Shown: positions 45,949 through 55,791 of the stretch, piece by piece
How positions within the stretch are numbered: position 1 is the stretch's first letter
Layout of the letters: each line of letters starts with the position of its first letter
From: Dokdonella_A sp040005635
GTDB lineage: Bacteria; Pseudomonadota; Gammaproteobacteria; Xanthomonadales; Rhodanobacteraceae
Length of the DNA stretch: 57,683 nt
NCBI GenBank assembly: GCA_040005635.1
Contig: JBDTYM010000013.1
Location: forward strand, 1 to 57,683
Direction of reading: 5' to 3'
Notes under the pieces: generated by a model
Told to the model about the DNA's origin: nothing
The model's database searches: none
The model's input: the letters and a program-made list of their open reading frames with translations, nothing else
Made by a program: the position numbers and the translations under genes

Positions 45949-47205
45949 ATGATCCGAATCAGCTCCCAGCAAGCCCGTCTTCTCCATCTCGCCGCGCAGG
46001 GCCTGCTCAAGCGGCCGCGCCGGCGCGCACGCAAGCTTGACGTGCTGGAAGCGATCACGCGAATGCGCGTGCTGCAGATCGATACGATCAATGTGGTGGC
46101 GCGCAGTCCCTATCTGGTGCTGTTCTCGCGGCTCGGTGCTTATCGCAAGGAGTGGCTGGAAGAGTGGCTCGCTGCCGGCGCCATCTTTGAATGCTGGGCA
46201 CACGAAGCCAGTTTCGCGCCCAGCGCGGACTACGCATTGCATCGCTGCCACGCGCACAGCCGCGATGCCCACTGGTCGATGAAGAACGCCCAGCGCATGC
46301 GTCGCGAACACAGCGAGCAAGTGGATGCGCTGCTCGCCCATGTCCGCGCGCACGGAGCGGTCAAGGCGGCCGACTTCGAGCGCGTCGATGGCGCCGGTGG
46401 CGGCGGTTGGTGGGGTTGGAAGAACGAAAAGCGCTGGCTGGAGGCGCTCTTCGCGCTCGGCGAATTGATGATCGCGCGGCGCGAGAATTTCCAGCGTGTC
46501 TACGATCTCGCCGAACGCGTGCTCGCGAACGCGCGCGCGAACGGCGTCGTGGTGGCGGACGAGGATGCCGCATCCGAGCAGGTCATGCGGCGCGAATTCA
46601 CGCTCGGTGGCGTGCGCGCACTGGGCGTCACGCAGGCGCGCTGGATCAACGACTATTTCCGCAGCGGGCGAAAATTGAAGGACGCCGATCTCGACGCCTT
46701 CGTCGAAGCCGGCGAACTGCTGCGCATCGAAGTGGCGGAGTGGAAGAATTCCGCCTATGTGCATGCCGATCATCGCGAGTTGCTCGGCACGGCTGCAGCC
46801 GGTCGCCTGCGCACGACGCATACGACCTTGCTGTCGCCGTTCGATCCGGTCGTATGGGATCGCGAGCGTGCAACGGCGATGTTCGGCTTCGACTACCGTA
46901 TCGAGTGCTACACGCCGGCACCGAAACGCAAGTACGGTTACTACGTGCTGCCAATCCTGCATCAAGGCCGCCTGGTCGGCCGTCTGGATGCGAAGGCGCA
47001 TCGCGCCGACGGCGTGTTCGAGGTCAAGGCGTTGTATCTCGAAGCGGCTATCGCGCCCACTGCAGTGCTGGCGGACGCACTGGTTCCGGCAATCCAGCGT
47101 TGCGCCGACTGGCACGCGACGACACAGGTGAAGCTCGGACGCTGCGAACCGAAGGAATTCAAGCGCGAACTGCGCGCGGCATTGCAGCGACAGAATCCGA
47201 CGTAG
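45949..47205 (+). CDS. ycaQ: YcaQ/AlkX-like winged-helix DNA glycosylase
   Basis: 418 residues. Members of the family unhook DNA interstrand cross-links. The N-terminal QARLLHLAAQGLL and the catalytic-region motif LQIDTINVVARSPYLVLFSR (Q-x-D) fit; so do the Gly/Trp loop GWWGWKNEKRWLEALF and the C-terminal LLSPFDPVVWDRERA. The ATG at 45949 starts MIRISSQQARLL. The gene stands alone on the plus strand after the M61 gene. Confidence 0.9.
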   Translation: MIRISSQQARLLHLAAQGLLKRPRRRARKLDVLEAITRMRVLQIDTINVVARSPYLVLFSRLGAYRKEWLEEWLAAGAIFECWAHEASFAPSADYALHRCHAHSRDAHWSMKNAQRMRREHSEQVDALLAHVRAHGAVKAADFERVDGAGGGGWWGWKNEKRWLEALFALGELMIARRENFQRVYDLAERVLANARANGVVVADEDAASEQVMRREFTLGGVRALGVTQARWINDYFRSGRKLKDADLDAFVEAGELLRIEVAEWKNSAYVHADHRELLGTAAAGRLRTTHTTLLSPFDPVVWDRERATAMFGFDYRIECYTPAPKRKYGYYVLPILHQGRLVGRLDAKAHRADGVFEVKALYLEAAIAPTAVLADALVPAIQRCADWHATTQVKLGRCEPKEFKRELRAALQRQNPT

Positions 47206-47284
47206 CGGGGCTCACCACTGCGTGGCGGCGATTGCCGTGCGGGACCAACTTGCGCAAGATCGCGCTGCACGAGAGGAGAGGCAC

Positions 47285-47770
47285 GTGGCGACCGACGAAT
47301 GGCTGGCGATATCGACACGGCTTGGGCTGGCCGTACTGGTCGGCGGCATGATCGGTCTCAACCGCGATCTGCATCGCAAGCCGGCGGGTGTGCGCACACA
47401 TGCGCTGGTCAGCCTCGGCACTGCACTGATGGTAGTCGTCGTGATGCCGCCCGGCATCGACGATGCGCATCGCTACGATGCCTTGAGCCGGGTCATCCAG
47501 GGCGTACTCACCGGGATCGGTTTCCTCGGCGCCGGCGTGATCCTGCGCAATCCGGACAAGCAGCACATCAGCGGACTGACGACCGCTGCGACGATCTGGG
47601 TGACCTCGCTGCTCGGTATCGCCTGCGGCATGGGCTTGTACGTGCCGGTAGCGATCGCGCTGTTGCTCGGCATTCTGGTATTGCTTTTCGGCGGCCGCCT
47701 GGAGCGCGCGTTCAGGCCGCGCTTGCCGAAAAATCCCGACAATGATGCCGGCGCATCACCCGACCCCTGA
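47285..47770 (+). CDS. MgtC/SapB-family membrane protein
   Basis: 161 residues, with membrane helices from about residue 6 on. The family motif GGMIGLNRDLHRKPAGVRTHALVSLGTAL is clear, followed by GIGFLGAGVILR and GLTTAATIWVTSLLG. The large C-terminal soluble domain of virulence-type MgtC is absent, as in SapB-like members. The start is a GTG at 47285 after GAGGAGAGG, in preference to an upstream ATG. Confidence 0.92.
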   Translation: MATDEWLAISTRLGLAVLVGGMIGLNRDLHRKPAGVRTHALVSLGTALMVVVVMPPGIDDAHRYDALSRVIQGVLTGIGFLGAGVILRNPDKQHISGLTTAATIWVTSLLGIACGMGLYVPVAIALLLGILVLLFGGRLERAFRPRLPKNPDNDAGASPDP

Positions 47771-47789
47771 GCGCATTGGCGGAGACCTT

Positions 47790-48296
47790 GTGGCTGAACT
47801 GCACGAATGTGAGATTCCGCGGCTGCGTCCGACGCAGATCACGGTCGGCATGATCGAGGTCGAGGACAAACGCAAGCACTTGGCCGACTTGGGACATCAT
47901 GAGCGCAAGGAGTTCCTGAAGTCGCGCCCGATCCCGGCGGTGCTCGGACCGGATGACAAGCTCTACATCACCGATCACCACCATCTTGCGCGCGCGCTCA
48001 GCGATGCCGGCTGCGACACCGGGTTCTTCCTGATCGAGGCGGATCTTTCCAAGCTCGCTCCCGAGGCGTTCTGGAACGCGATGGACGAGCGCCGCTGGGT
48101 GCACCCGATCGATGCCAGCGGTCAGCGTCAGCCGACCGGCGAAATCCCGCACCACGTGGAGAAGCTGGTCGACGATCCCTATCGCAGTCTCGCCGGCTAC
48201 GTGCGCGAGGCGGGCGGCTACGCGAAGACGCCGACTGCATTCGCGGAATTCCTGTGGGCCGATTTTTTCCGCGCGCGCGTCAAGATCGGGCCGTAG
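47790..48296 (+). CDS. ParB-like nuclease-domain protein, shortened by an in-frame TAG
   Basis: 168 residues, ParBc_2 type (LRPTQITVGMIEV, then HERKEFLKSRPIPAVLGPD and ITDHHHLARAL). The GTG at 47790 follows GGAGA; an ATG at 47742 would overlap the previous gene. The frame stops at TAG (48294-48296) but continues for 33 more residues to TGA at 48396-48398. That extension (DFDEAVEQALVLAHGDEARK) looks like the family's normal C-terminus. It may be a recent nonsense mutation or an error. The core domain is complete, so activity may remain. Confidence 0.8.
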   Translation: MAELHECEIPRLRPTQITVGMIEVEDKRKHLADLGHHERKEFLKSRPIPAVLGPDDKLYITDHHHLARALSDAGCDTGFFLIEADLSKLAPEAFWNAMDERRWVHPIDASGQRQPTGEIPHHVEKLVDDPYRSLAGYVREAGGYAKTPTAFAEFLWADFFRARVKIGP

Positions 48297-48398
48297 CGCA
48301 GCGATTTCGATGAGGCGGTCGAGCAGGCGTTGGTCCTGGCGCACGGCGATGAGGCGCGAAAGCTGCCGGGTTATCTGCCGCCATCGTCGGAGCGCTGA

Positions 48399-48700
48399 AC
48401 GCGTCGACGCAGGCATTCGAGTGTTCGCCCGTGGTTGATTCTTCTTGGCGAGACAGGCTTTCTGCCGCCGACCGCGCTGATTCAGCGTCGCCCAGGCACG
48501 CCAAGGACGATCCTGACGTACTAGAAATCGTAGGTGAGCGCCGCGCGTACCCTTCGACGGTGTAGCGGAGGAGGCGATGGGCCTGACGGCGGATGCGAAG
48601 ATCGGCGATCAGCGCGAGGCGATCACCCATGTCATCAAGCCTCGCCTGCCGCCGGCGAAATAACGCCGGCGGCGCGGATTGGAAATCAGGCGCGCTGGAA
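48399..48700. other. Non-coding stretch with possible outer-membrane protein remnant and hairpin
   Basis: On the minus strand a frame ends with AALTYDF-stop (stop at 48521-48523), the typical C-terminal signature of an outer membrane beta-barrel, but it is out of frame with the Arg-rich coding-like segment before it. A 10-bp perfect stem GCCGCCGGCG (48648-48673) with loop AAATAA lies about 28 bases after the rhlE stop and may end that transcript. No intact gene is seen. Confidence 0.35.
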
Positions 48701-50011
<1,311 letters not shown>

Positions 50012-50525
50012 GGGGAAAACTCCGAGTGTTGTTGAGAAATCCGCACACGGATGTGGACTGGTTCGATCAGGAGCGATCGAGCCGGCCGCGCATGCGAGTG
50101 TGGAAACTCGATCGCGAAGATCGAGCGCCAGCCTGGAGCGTTCCCAAAAACCGCGCTTCAGACGAGTCAGGTGGCGGATCGGCACGCCGAAGTGGCGGGC
50201 GATTCCGTATTTGTGGCGACGAGAGCCGAGCGGGTGCGGGAGGCGCAGCGGACCGCTGGATCAGCGGTACCGCCGGATGCTCATCCCAAAGGGAAAATCG
50301 CAGAGCGGCGCAACAAACGGAGCGGAGTATACACGAAGCGTGCCGCCGAAGGGCGCGGTCCGCCAGAGTCGGATGTTGGGTGCGTGCATGCGGCCGCGAA
50401 GTGGCGAGCCAGGCCGCTCGGCGCGGGGATCGCCGAAGACGCGAAGGAACCTGCGCAGGCCGATTTGACCGCCTTCATTCAGCGTGCCTACGCTCAATGC
50501 TCCCTCGCCAAGCGGGTCGATATGC
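50012..50525. other. Divergent intergenic region between rhlE and sugE
   Basis: About 510 bases without a recognised gene. A minus-strand -10-like TATACT (50326-50331) would give rhlE a leader of about 300 nt with several small hairpins. No guanidine riboswitch motif was seen before sugE. Confidence 0.45.
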
Positions 50526-50861
50526 ATGTCTGCCGCCAATCTATCCTGGGTCTTTCTCCTGCTGGCCGGTCTTTCCGAAATCGGTTGGGCGGTCGGTCTC
50601 AAGTACACGGACGGCTTCTCGCGTGCGTTGCCGAGCATCGCGACCATCGCCGGCATGCTGGTGAGTTTCTATCTGCTCGCCCTGGCGATGCGCACGATCC
50701 CGCTCGGCACGGCGTATGCGGTCTGGACTGGCATCGGCGCGGTCGGCACAGTCATTCTTGGAATGGTCTTGTTCGGTGAATCACGCGACCTCGCGCGGAT
50801 TGGCTGCATTTTGCTGATCGTCGGTGGGGTGATCGGCCTGAAGGCGTTGCAGACGGCTTGA
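50526..50861 (+). CDS. sugE: SMR-family guanidinium exporter
   Basis: 111 residues with four membrane helices. LAGLSEIGWAVGLKYTDGFSR and MRTIPLGTAYAVWTGIGAVG match SugE (Gdx) more than EmrE; the essential Glu in the first helix is present (LSEIGW). SugE/Gdx exports guanidinium, and the drug resistance formerly assigned to it is minor. The ATG at 50526 (MSAANLSWVFLLL) was preferred. RBS is weak. Confidence 0.93.
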   Translation: MSAANLSWVFLLLAGLSEIGWAVGLKYTDGFSRALPSIATIAGMLVSFYLLALAMRTIPLGTAYAVWTGIGAVGTVILGMVLFGESRDLARIGCILLIVGGVIGLKALQTA

Positions 50862-50966
50862 GCCGTGCCGACATACGCCGGTTCGTTGCAAACGCGCGCC
50901 CGCCGACTGGCGGCATTCACCGGCGCATCGATACGATGTCCGCTGGCACTTCGCCCGGGTCTGCCG

Positions 50967-52079
50967 ATGTTGCTGAAGCAAGAGAAGACAGCGACATCGT
51001 TTGTCGCCAAGCCGTTCACGCTGGCTCTATGTTTCCTGATGTCGTTCGGGTCGACGCGGATTCAGGCGGCGGACAATGCGCTCGCCGCTGGCGCGCACAA
51101 CGATGTCATGTTCGACAATTACTCGCCGCTTGCCAGCAGCGATGAATTGCAGCGTCGACTGCTGTCGCCCTTGCTGGCACAAGCGCTGCGAGAGCATATC
51201 GCCGCCAGCGGACAGGCGCTCAGTGAGCAGAGCATCGATCTTGCGCACGAACGCTTTGCCTATTACGTGCCCCTTGGCGAACCGCCAGCGGCCGGCTATG
51301 GCGTGCTCGTCTTCGTGTCGCCGTGGCAGCAGGCGACCTTGCCGCGCAGCTGGTTCGCGGTGCTGGACCGGCATGCGACGATCCTCGTCACGGCGGCTGC
51401 ATCGGGCAATGAGGAAAACGTAATCGGCCGGCGCGTTCCGCTCGCCCTCACGGCGTACGAGAATATCGCGCGCCGATTCCGCATCGATCCATCACGCGCC
51501 TATGTTGGCGGCCTTTCCGGCGGCTCGCGCGTGACCCTGCGTATTGCGCTCGGCTATCCGGATATATTTCGCGGTGCGCTGTTGAACGCCGGATCCGACC
51601 ACTTCGGCACGCTGGAACTGCCATTTCCGCCGACACCGCTGCTGCAACGCTTCGAACAAGACGTCCGTCTCGTCTACGTGACCGGCACACGTGACACGAC
51701 GAACGCCGCCATCGATCGGGCGAGTCGCGATTCGGCCCGCGATTTCTGCATCACCAACCTGCTCGAGCTGCCAATGCGGGATCTGGGCCATGTGCTGATC
51801 GATGCAGGCACGCTCGCTCGTGCCCTGTCTGCGCTGGAAGCGCCGGTTGCAGCGACGGCCGAGATCGAAGCGTGTCGTGCACGGCGCGCGCAAGCGATGG
51901 CCGAACAGATCGCTCGCGTCGAGGCGCTACTGTCTCGCGGCGACAGCGGCGGTGCGCAGGCCGAGCTGGCATCCCTCGATGCGCGTTTCGGTGCGCTGGC
52001 GCTGCCGCACAGCCTGGATCTTGCCCGCCGTGTCGGGCAGACGCGCGAGCAGTCGGCGCACCCTGCGGTCTCACGCTAG
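50967..52079 (+). CDS. Exported alpha/beta-hydrolase, esterase/PHB-depolymerase-like
   Basis: 370 residues. A hydrophobic signal region (FTLALCFLMSFG) leads to a hydrolase core with the nucleophile elbow YVGGLSGGSRV, oxyanion region FVSPWQQ and VYVTGTRDTTN, which may carry the acid. A coiled, Ala/Arg-rich C-terminal 90 residues follows (AQAMAEQIARVEALLSR). The start at 50967 is uncertain. I cannot name a substrate; several feruloyl or polyester esterases share this fold. It shares the strand with sugE upstream and the S4 gene downstream. Confidence 0.75.
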   Translation: MLLKQEKTATSFVAKPFTLALCFLMSFGSTRIQAADNALAAGAHNDVMFDNYSPLASSDELQRRLLSPLLAQALREHIAASGQALSEQSIDLAHERFAYYVPLGEPPAAGYGVLVFVSPWQQATLPRSWFAVLDRHATILVTAAASGNEENVIGRRVPLALTAYENIARRFRIDPSRAYVGGLSGGSRVTLRIALGYPDIFRGALLNAGSDHFGTLELPFPPTPLLQRFEQDVRLVYVTGTRDTTNAAIDRASRDSARDFCITNLLELPMRDLGHVLIDAGTLARALSALEAPVAATAEIEACRARRAQAMAEQIARVEALLSRGDSGGAQAELASLDARFGALALPHSLDLARRVGQTREQSAHPAVSR

Positions 52080-52089
52080 GATGGTGCGC

Positions 52090-52503
52090 ATGCCATCCAA
52101 CGACATCGCGACTTCCGTTGCCGGCGTGCGACTCGATATCTGGCTCTGGGCCGCGCGCTTCTTCAAGACGCGTGCGCTGGCCAAGCAGGCGATTGAAGGC
52201 GGCAAGATCGACGTCAACGACATTGCCGGCAAGCCCGCCAAACTGCTGCACGTCGGCGACGTGCTGAAAATCGCGCGCGGCGAGGAGCGCTTCGAGATTG
52301 CGGTGGCTGCACTCAGCGTGCAACGCGGTCCGGCAGCGACTGCCCGACGCCTCTATCGAGAGACCGACGAAAGTCTCGCGGCGCGCGAGAAAGCAGCCGA
52401 GTTGCGTCGGCTGCAAGGCGCCGGCTATGCAAAGCCGGCGACCAAACCGGACAAGCGCGCGCGTCGCCTGATCCGCGCGCTCGGCGACATCGACGCGCTC
52501 TGA
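52090..52503 (+). CDS. hslR: RNA-binding S4-domain protein, Hsp15 type
   Basis: 137 residues. The S4 fold (VRLDIWLWAARFFKTRALAKQAIEGGKIDVN) binds RNA; Hsp15 rescues stalled 50S subunits with peptidyl-tRNA. The C-terminal Arg/Lys-rich segment (DKRARRLIRAL) is typical. The ATG at 52090 follows AGGATGG. It begins 11 bases after the hydrolase stop. Confidence 0.9.
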   Translation: MPSNDIATSVAGVRLDIWLWAARFFKTRALAKQAIEGGKIDVNDIAGKPAKLLHVGDVLKIARGEERFEIAVAALSVQRGPAATARRLYRETDESLAAREKAAELRRLQGAGYAKPATKPDKRARRLIRALGDIDAL

Positions 52504-52584
52504 AAGAAACCGGCAGCGCCCGAACGCCGCCGGTTACCGCCATGCCGTGACCTGGCAGAGGCGGCGGATGCGGCATGCGGATTT

Positions 52585-54051
52585 TCAGGCGACCTTGCCG
52601 ACCGGCGCCGCCTGCACTGCGAGCGCCTGCTTCACGCCCGCAGCATATGCCGCATCGGCCTTGCCGAAGTGGCCGAGCTGGCGTTCGATGATCTCGGCCG
52701 GAACGCCTTGCATCGCCGCTGCGATGTTGCCGAACAGCTGGCGTTTCTGCTCGTCGTTCATCAGGCGGAACAGATCGCCGGCCTGACGGTAGTCGTCGTT
52801 GCCGGCACGATGGTCGTAGCGATCGGCGTCACCGGAAATCTTCAGCGCCGGTTCGCGCGCAGCCGGCTGCTGCGCCGGGCCATTGAACGAGTTCGGCTCA
52901 TAATTGACGCTGCCGCCGCCGTTGTCGTCGAAGCGCATCGCGCCATCGCGGTAGTAGTTGTTGACTGGCACCTTGGGGGCGTTGACCGGCAAATGCTCGT
53001 GGTTCGCGCCGAGACGGTGACGTGCGGCATCGGCGTAGGAGAAGATGCGGAACTGCAGCATCTTGTCCGGGCTGTGGCTGATGCCGGGCACCACGTTCGC
53101 CGGTGAAAAACTCGATTGCTCGACCTGAGCGTGATAGTTGTCCGGGTTGCGGTTGAGTTCGAGCACGCCAACCTCGATCAACGGATAGTCCTTGTGCGGC
53201 CACACCTTGGTCAGGTCAAACGGGTTGTATGGCGTCTTCTCCGCATCGGCTTCCGGCATGATCTGCACCGACAGCGTCCACTTCGGGAAATCCCTGCGTT
53301 CGATCGCGTCGTAGAGATCGCGCTGGTGCGACTCGCGATCCTCGCCGATGACCCTTGCCGCTTCCGCGTTGGTCCAATTGCGGATGCCTTGCTGCGTCCT
53401 GAAATGAAATTTGACCCAGAAGCGCTCGTCCGCGGCATTGATGAAACTGTAGGTATGGCTGCCGAAGCCGTGCATGTGACGCAATGAAGCCGGCAGGCCG
53501 CGATCGCTCATCAGCGTCGTCACCTGGTGCAGCGATTCGGGTGACAGCGACCAGAAGTCCCACATCGCGGTCGCATTGCGCATATTGGTGCGCGGGTCAC
53601 GTTTCTGCGTGTGGATGAAGTCCGGGAACTTGTACGGATCGCGCACGAAGAACACCGGCGTGTTGTTGCCGACCAAATCCCAGTTGCCCTCGTCGGTGTA
53701 AAACTTCAGAGCGAAGCCGCGCACGTCGCGTTCGGCATCCGCCGCACCGCGTTCGCCGGCCACGGTCGAGAAGCGCAGGATCAGGTCAGTCTTCTTGCCG
53801 ACCTTCTCGAACACTTTCGCCTTGCTGTACTTCGTGATGTCCTGCGTGATGGTCAGCGTACCGAACGCTGCCGAGCCTTTCGCATGAACGACGCGTTCGG
53901 GAATGCGTTCGCGGTTGAAGTGCGCGTGCTTCTCGAACAGCTGATGATCCTGCACGAGCAGCGGTCCGCGCGGACCTGCAGTCAAGCTGTTCTGGTTGTC
54001 CGGCACGGGCGCGCCGGCTGCAGTGGTCAGGGTATCGCTTGGCTTGCTCAT
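52585..54051 (-). CDS. Catalase (monofunctional, small-subunit clade)
   Basis: 488 residues. It breaks down hydrogen peroxide with haem. Distal His56 in RVVHAKG, Asn129 in LVGNNTPVFFVRDP and the proximal Tyr339 in FSYADAARHRLGANH are all present. The ATG at 54051 follows AGGAATTCCC. No signal peptide is seen, so it is cytoplasmic. A candidate OxyR site lies about 150 bases upstream. Confidence 0.95.
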   Translation of the reverse strand: MSKPSDTLTTAAGAPVPDNQNSLTAGPRGPLLVQDHQLFEKHAHFNRERIPERVVHAKGSAAFGTLTITQDITKYSKAKVFEKVGKKTDLILRFSTVAGERGAADAERDVRGFALKFYTDEGNWDLVGNNTPVFFVRDPYKFPDFIHTQKRDPRTNMRNATAMWDFWSLSPESLHQVTTLMSDRGLPASLRHMHGFGSHTYSFINAADERFWVKFHFRTQQGIRNWTNAEAARVIGEDRESHQRDLYDAIERRDFPKWTLSVQIMPEADAEKTPYNPFDLTKVWPHKDYPLIEVGVLELNRNPDNYHAQVEQSSFSPANVVPGISHSPDKMLQFRIFSYADAARHRLGANHEHLPVNAPKVPVNNYYRDGAMRFDDNGGGSVNYEPNSFNGPAQQPAAREPALKISGDADRYDHRAGNDDYRQAGDLFRLMNDEQKRQLFGNIAAAMQGVPAEIIERQLGHFGKADAAYAAGVKQALAVQAAPVGKVA

Positions 54052-54147
54052 GGGAATTCCTGCTGGCTGTGGTGGAGTGCGTGCGGTGCCTGGATTGATC
54101 GTTCTGGCTCGCCGTGGGGCCCCTACCTGAACCCTCATCGTCAGCCG

Positions 54148-54153
54148 ACTATA
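54148..54153 (-). promoter_or_regulatory. Candidate -10 box of the catalase gene
   Basis: Minus-strand TATAGT lies about 95 bases before the catalase ATG. No good -35 is present (TTTCCG), as expected for an activated promoter. Confidence 0.45.
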
Positions 54154-54198
54154 GGAAGTCCTTGCTCCATCGGAAATTCGATTGTTTTGATTCGAACG

Positions 54199-54213
54199 AT
54201 AGGTGTCGGCTAT
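54199..54213. promoter_or_regulatory. Candidate OxyR half-operator upstream of catalase
   Basis: ATAG-7 bases-CTAT matches the OxyR half-site arrangement. It lies about 60 bases upstream of the proposed catalase RNA start. A second full half-site at the expected 7-base spacing is poor. Confidence 0.35.
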
Positions 54214-54313
54214 GGGTACTGCTGCGCCGGCAGGCATGGGCTCATGGTTCAGTCCGCATCGGCCGCATGTCCTGCCGTCCAGCGACGAAGGGGGGGCTTT
54301 ACTATCAAAAAAT

Positions 54314-54330
54314 ATATCGTAAGATATGAT
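54314..54330 (+). promoter_or_regulatory. PadR operator overlapping a -10 box
   Basis: ATATC-GTAA-GATAT (54314-54327) is a perfect palindrome 26 bases before the PadR start. It overlaps the -10-like TATGAT (54325-54330), suited to autorepression. Confidence 0.5.
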
Positions 54331-54353
54331 GTACAACACGATAGGAGCTATCA

Positions 54354-55007
54354 ATGCACCACCATTTGTTCCGCCGCGGTCCGCGTGATGCCGGCGATTT
54401 CGAGTCTTCATTCTTCTTTGGTCGCCAACGCGGGGGCGGTCACGGCTTCGGGCCTTTCGCTGGCGGTTTCATGGGCGGCATGGGCCTCGGCGGCCATGGT
54501 TTCCGCAGTGGTCGCAAGCTGGGTTCGAATGAATTGCAGATCCTGCTTCTGGCGCTGCTTGCCAGCCAGCCAAGCCACGGCTACGAATTGATCAAGGCGC
54601 TGGCGGAGCGCTCCGGCGGCTTCTACAGCCCGAGCCCCGGCATGATCTATCCGGCCCTCACCTATCTCGAGGAAGTCGGTTATGCCAGTGTCGCGGTCGA
54701 GGGCGCCAAGAAGCTCTACAGCATCACGCAGGGCGGGCGCGAGTACCTGCAAAAGCATCAGCAGGCGGCCGATGCGATTCTCAGCCAGCTCGAACATATC
54801 GGCGCGCGCATGGGCCGTGTGCGCGATGCCTTTTCCGGCGAAAGCGACGGCGACGATGAGCGCAGCGGTGGTCCGGCCGAAATCTGGATGGCGCTGCGCG
54901 AGCTGAAGAGCGCGCTGCGCAGCAGGCGCCACGCCGGTGTGAAGGAAGCGCGCCGCGTCGCTGCGATCCTGCAGCGCGCCGTGGCCGAGATTCTCGGAGG
55001 CGAATGA
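54354..55007 (+). CDS. YqjI-like PadR-family transcriptional regulator
   Basis: 217 residues. A His/Phe/Gly-rich N-terminus of about 50 residues (MHHHLFRRGP, then GGGHGFGPFAGGFMGG) precedes the PadR winged helix (LLALLASQPSHGYELIKALAE, SPSPGMIYPALTYLEEVGY). The His-rich extension and domain match E. coli YqjI, a nickel-responsive repressor; the metal response here is inferred. RBS AGGAG. Its stop overlaps the next gene (ATGATG at 55004). The siderophore-reductase gene usually found with yqjI is not here. Confidence 0.88.
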   Translation: MHHHLFRRGPRDAGDFESSFFFGRQRGGGHGFGPFAGGFMGGMGLGGHGFRSGRKLGSNELQILLLALLASQPSHGYELIKALAERSGGFYSPSPGMIYPALTYLEEVGYASVAVEGAKKLYSITQGGREYLQKHQQAADAILSQLEHIGARMGRVRDAFSGESDGDDERSGGPAEIWMALRELKSALRSRRHAGVKEARRVAAILQRAVAEILGGE

Positions 55008-55678
55008 TGGCGATCCTCGACGCCGTGGGTGAGCGGGTCGCGCCGCCCGGAGCGCCGAGCGCGCTCAGGGACACGCGCATCGAAACGGTCATCGCCGGCA
55101 TCAAGGCGGCCTATCGACGCCCAACCAGGGGCGGCCCGAATCGGAGCACCGAACGCGATCCGCACGCCTATGCCGAGTACGGATTCTGCATCCATCCGGA
55201 CCAGGGCGAGCTGATCTATCTGCTCTGTCGCGCTTAACGCGCGCGGCGCGTGGTCGAGTGCGCCACCTCGATCGGCCTCTCGACGCTGTACATCGCCGCG
55301 GCGATGCGCGACAACGGTGGCGGCAAGGTGATCGGTTCGGAAATCGTGCCGCAGAAGATCGCCGAGGCGAAACGTCATCTCGAGGCGGCGGGTCTTTCCG
55401 ATTATGTCGAGATTCGCGAAGGCGACGCGCGCGAAACGCTGCGCGATCTCGGCGGCGACGTCGACTTCGCGCTGATCGACGGCTGGCCCGGCGCTGAAGG
55501 CCCGTCGCTGGCGCTGCAAGTCATGCGCCTGATCGCGCCGCAATTGCAGGGTGGCGCGATCGCTTTGAACGACAATGCCGAAGCCGACTATCTCACCTGG
55601 GTCCGCGATCCTGCCAGCGGCTTCCGTTCGAGGAGTCTGCCGCTGAAGGGCGGCACGGAGTTGTCGGTCAAAGCATGA
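55004..55678 (+). pseudogene. Class I SAM O-methyltransferase-like gene broken by an in-frame TAA
   Basis: Two same-frame parts (MMAILDAVGERVAPPGAP... to LLCRA, then RARRVVECATSIGLSTLYIAAAMRD...) are joined around a TAA at 55235-55237; there is no frame change. The second part has the glycine-rich SAM site region (ECATSIGLSTLYIAAAM), EIREGDARETLRDL and DFALIDGWPGAEGP. It reads as one 224-residue protein with a single nonsense codon. Coupled to the PadR gene, so it is probably regulated by it. The frame is fully preserved after the stop, so the defect is recent or a sequence error. Confidence 0.8.
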
Positions 55679-55791
55679 GGGAACCCCAGCTCACCAGGTA
55701 AACAGCGGACTCGGCCGCGCGCGCAGGATTGCCGACGGCAGGGTCGACCGCGTTGCGCGTGGGACGCGCGGTCGATGACGGATAGGTGGCG
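55679..55791. other. Convergent intergenic gap
   Basis: The methyltransferase remnant and the metallo-beta-lactamase gene end here. No gene or clear terminator is visible. Confidence 0.4.

Noticed and set aside
48577..48663. 28-codon plus-strand ORF with a perfect AGGAGG before ATG
   Set aside because: Too short, with no motif, and it covers the region of the possible barrel remnant and hairpin. Coding is unsupported.
50450..50525. Guanidine riboswitch (ykkC, mini-ykkC or III type) before sugE
   Set aside because: No paired ACGR-loop hairpins or other hallmark was found.
55235..55237. Recoding (Sec or read-through) at the methyltransferase TAA
   Set aside because: TAA is not used for Sec and no hairpin or context supports read-through. 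Simple nonsense or error is more likely.
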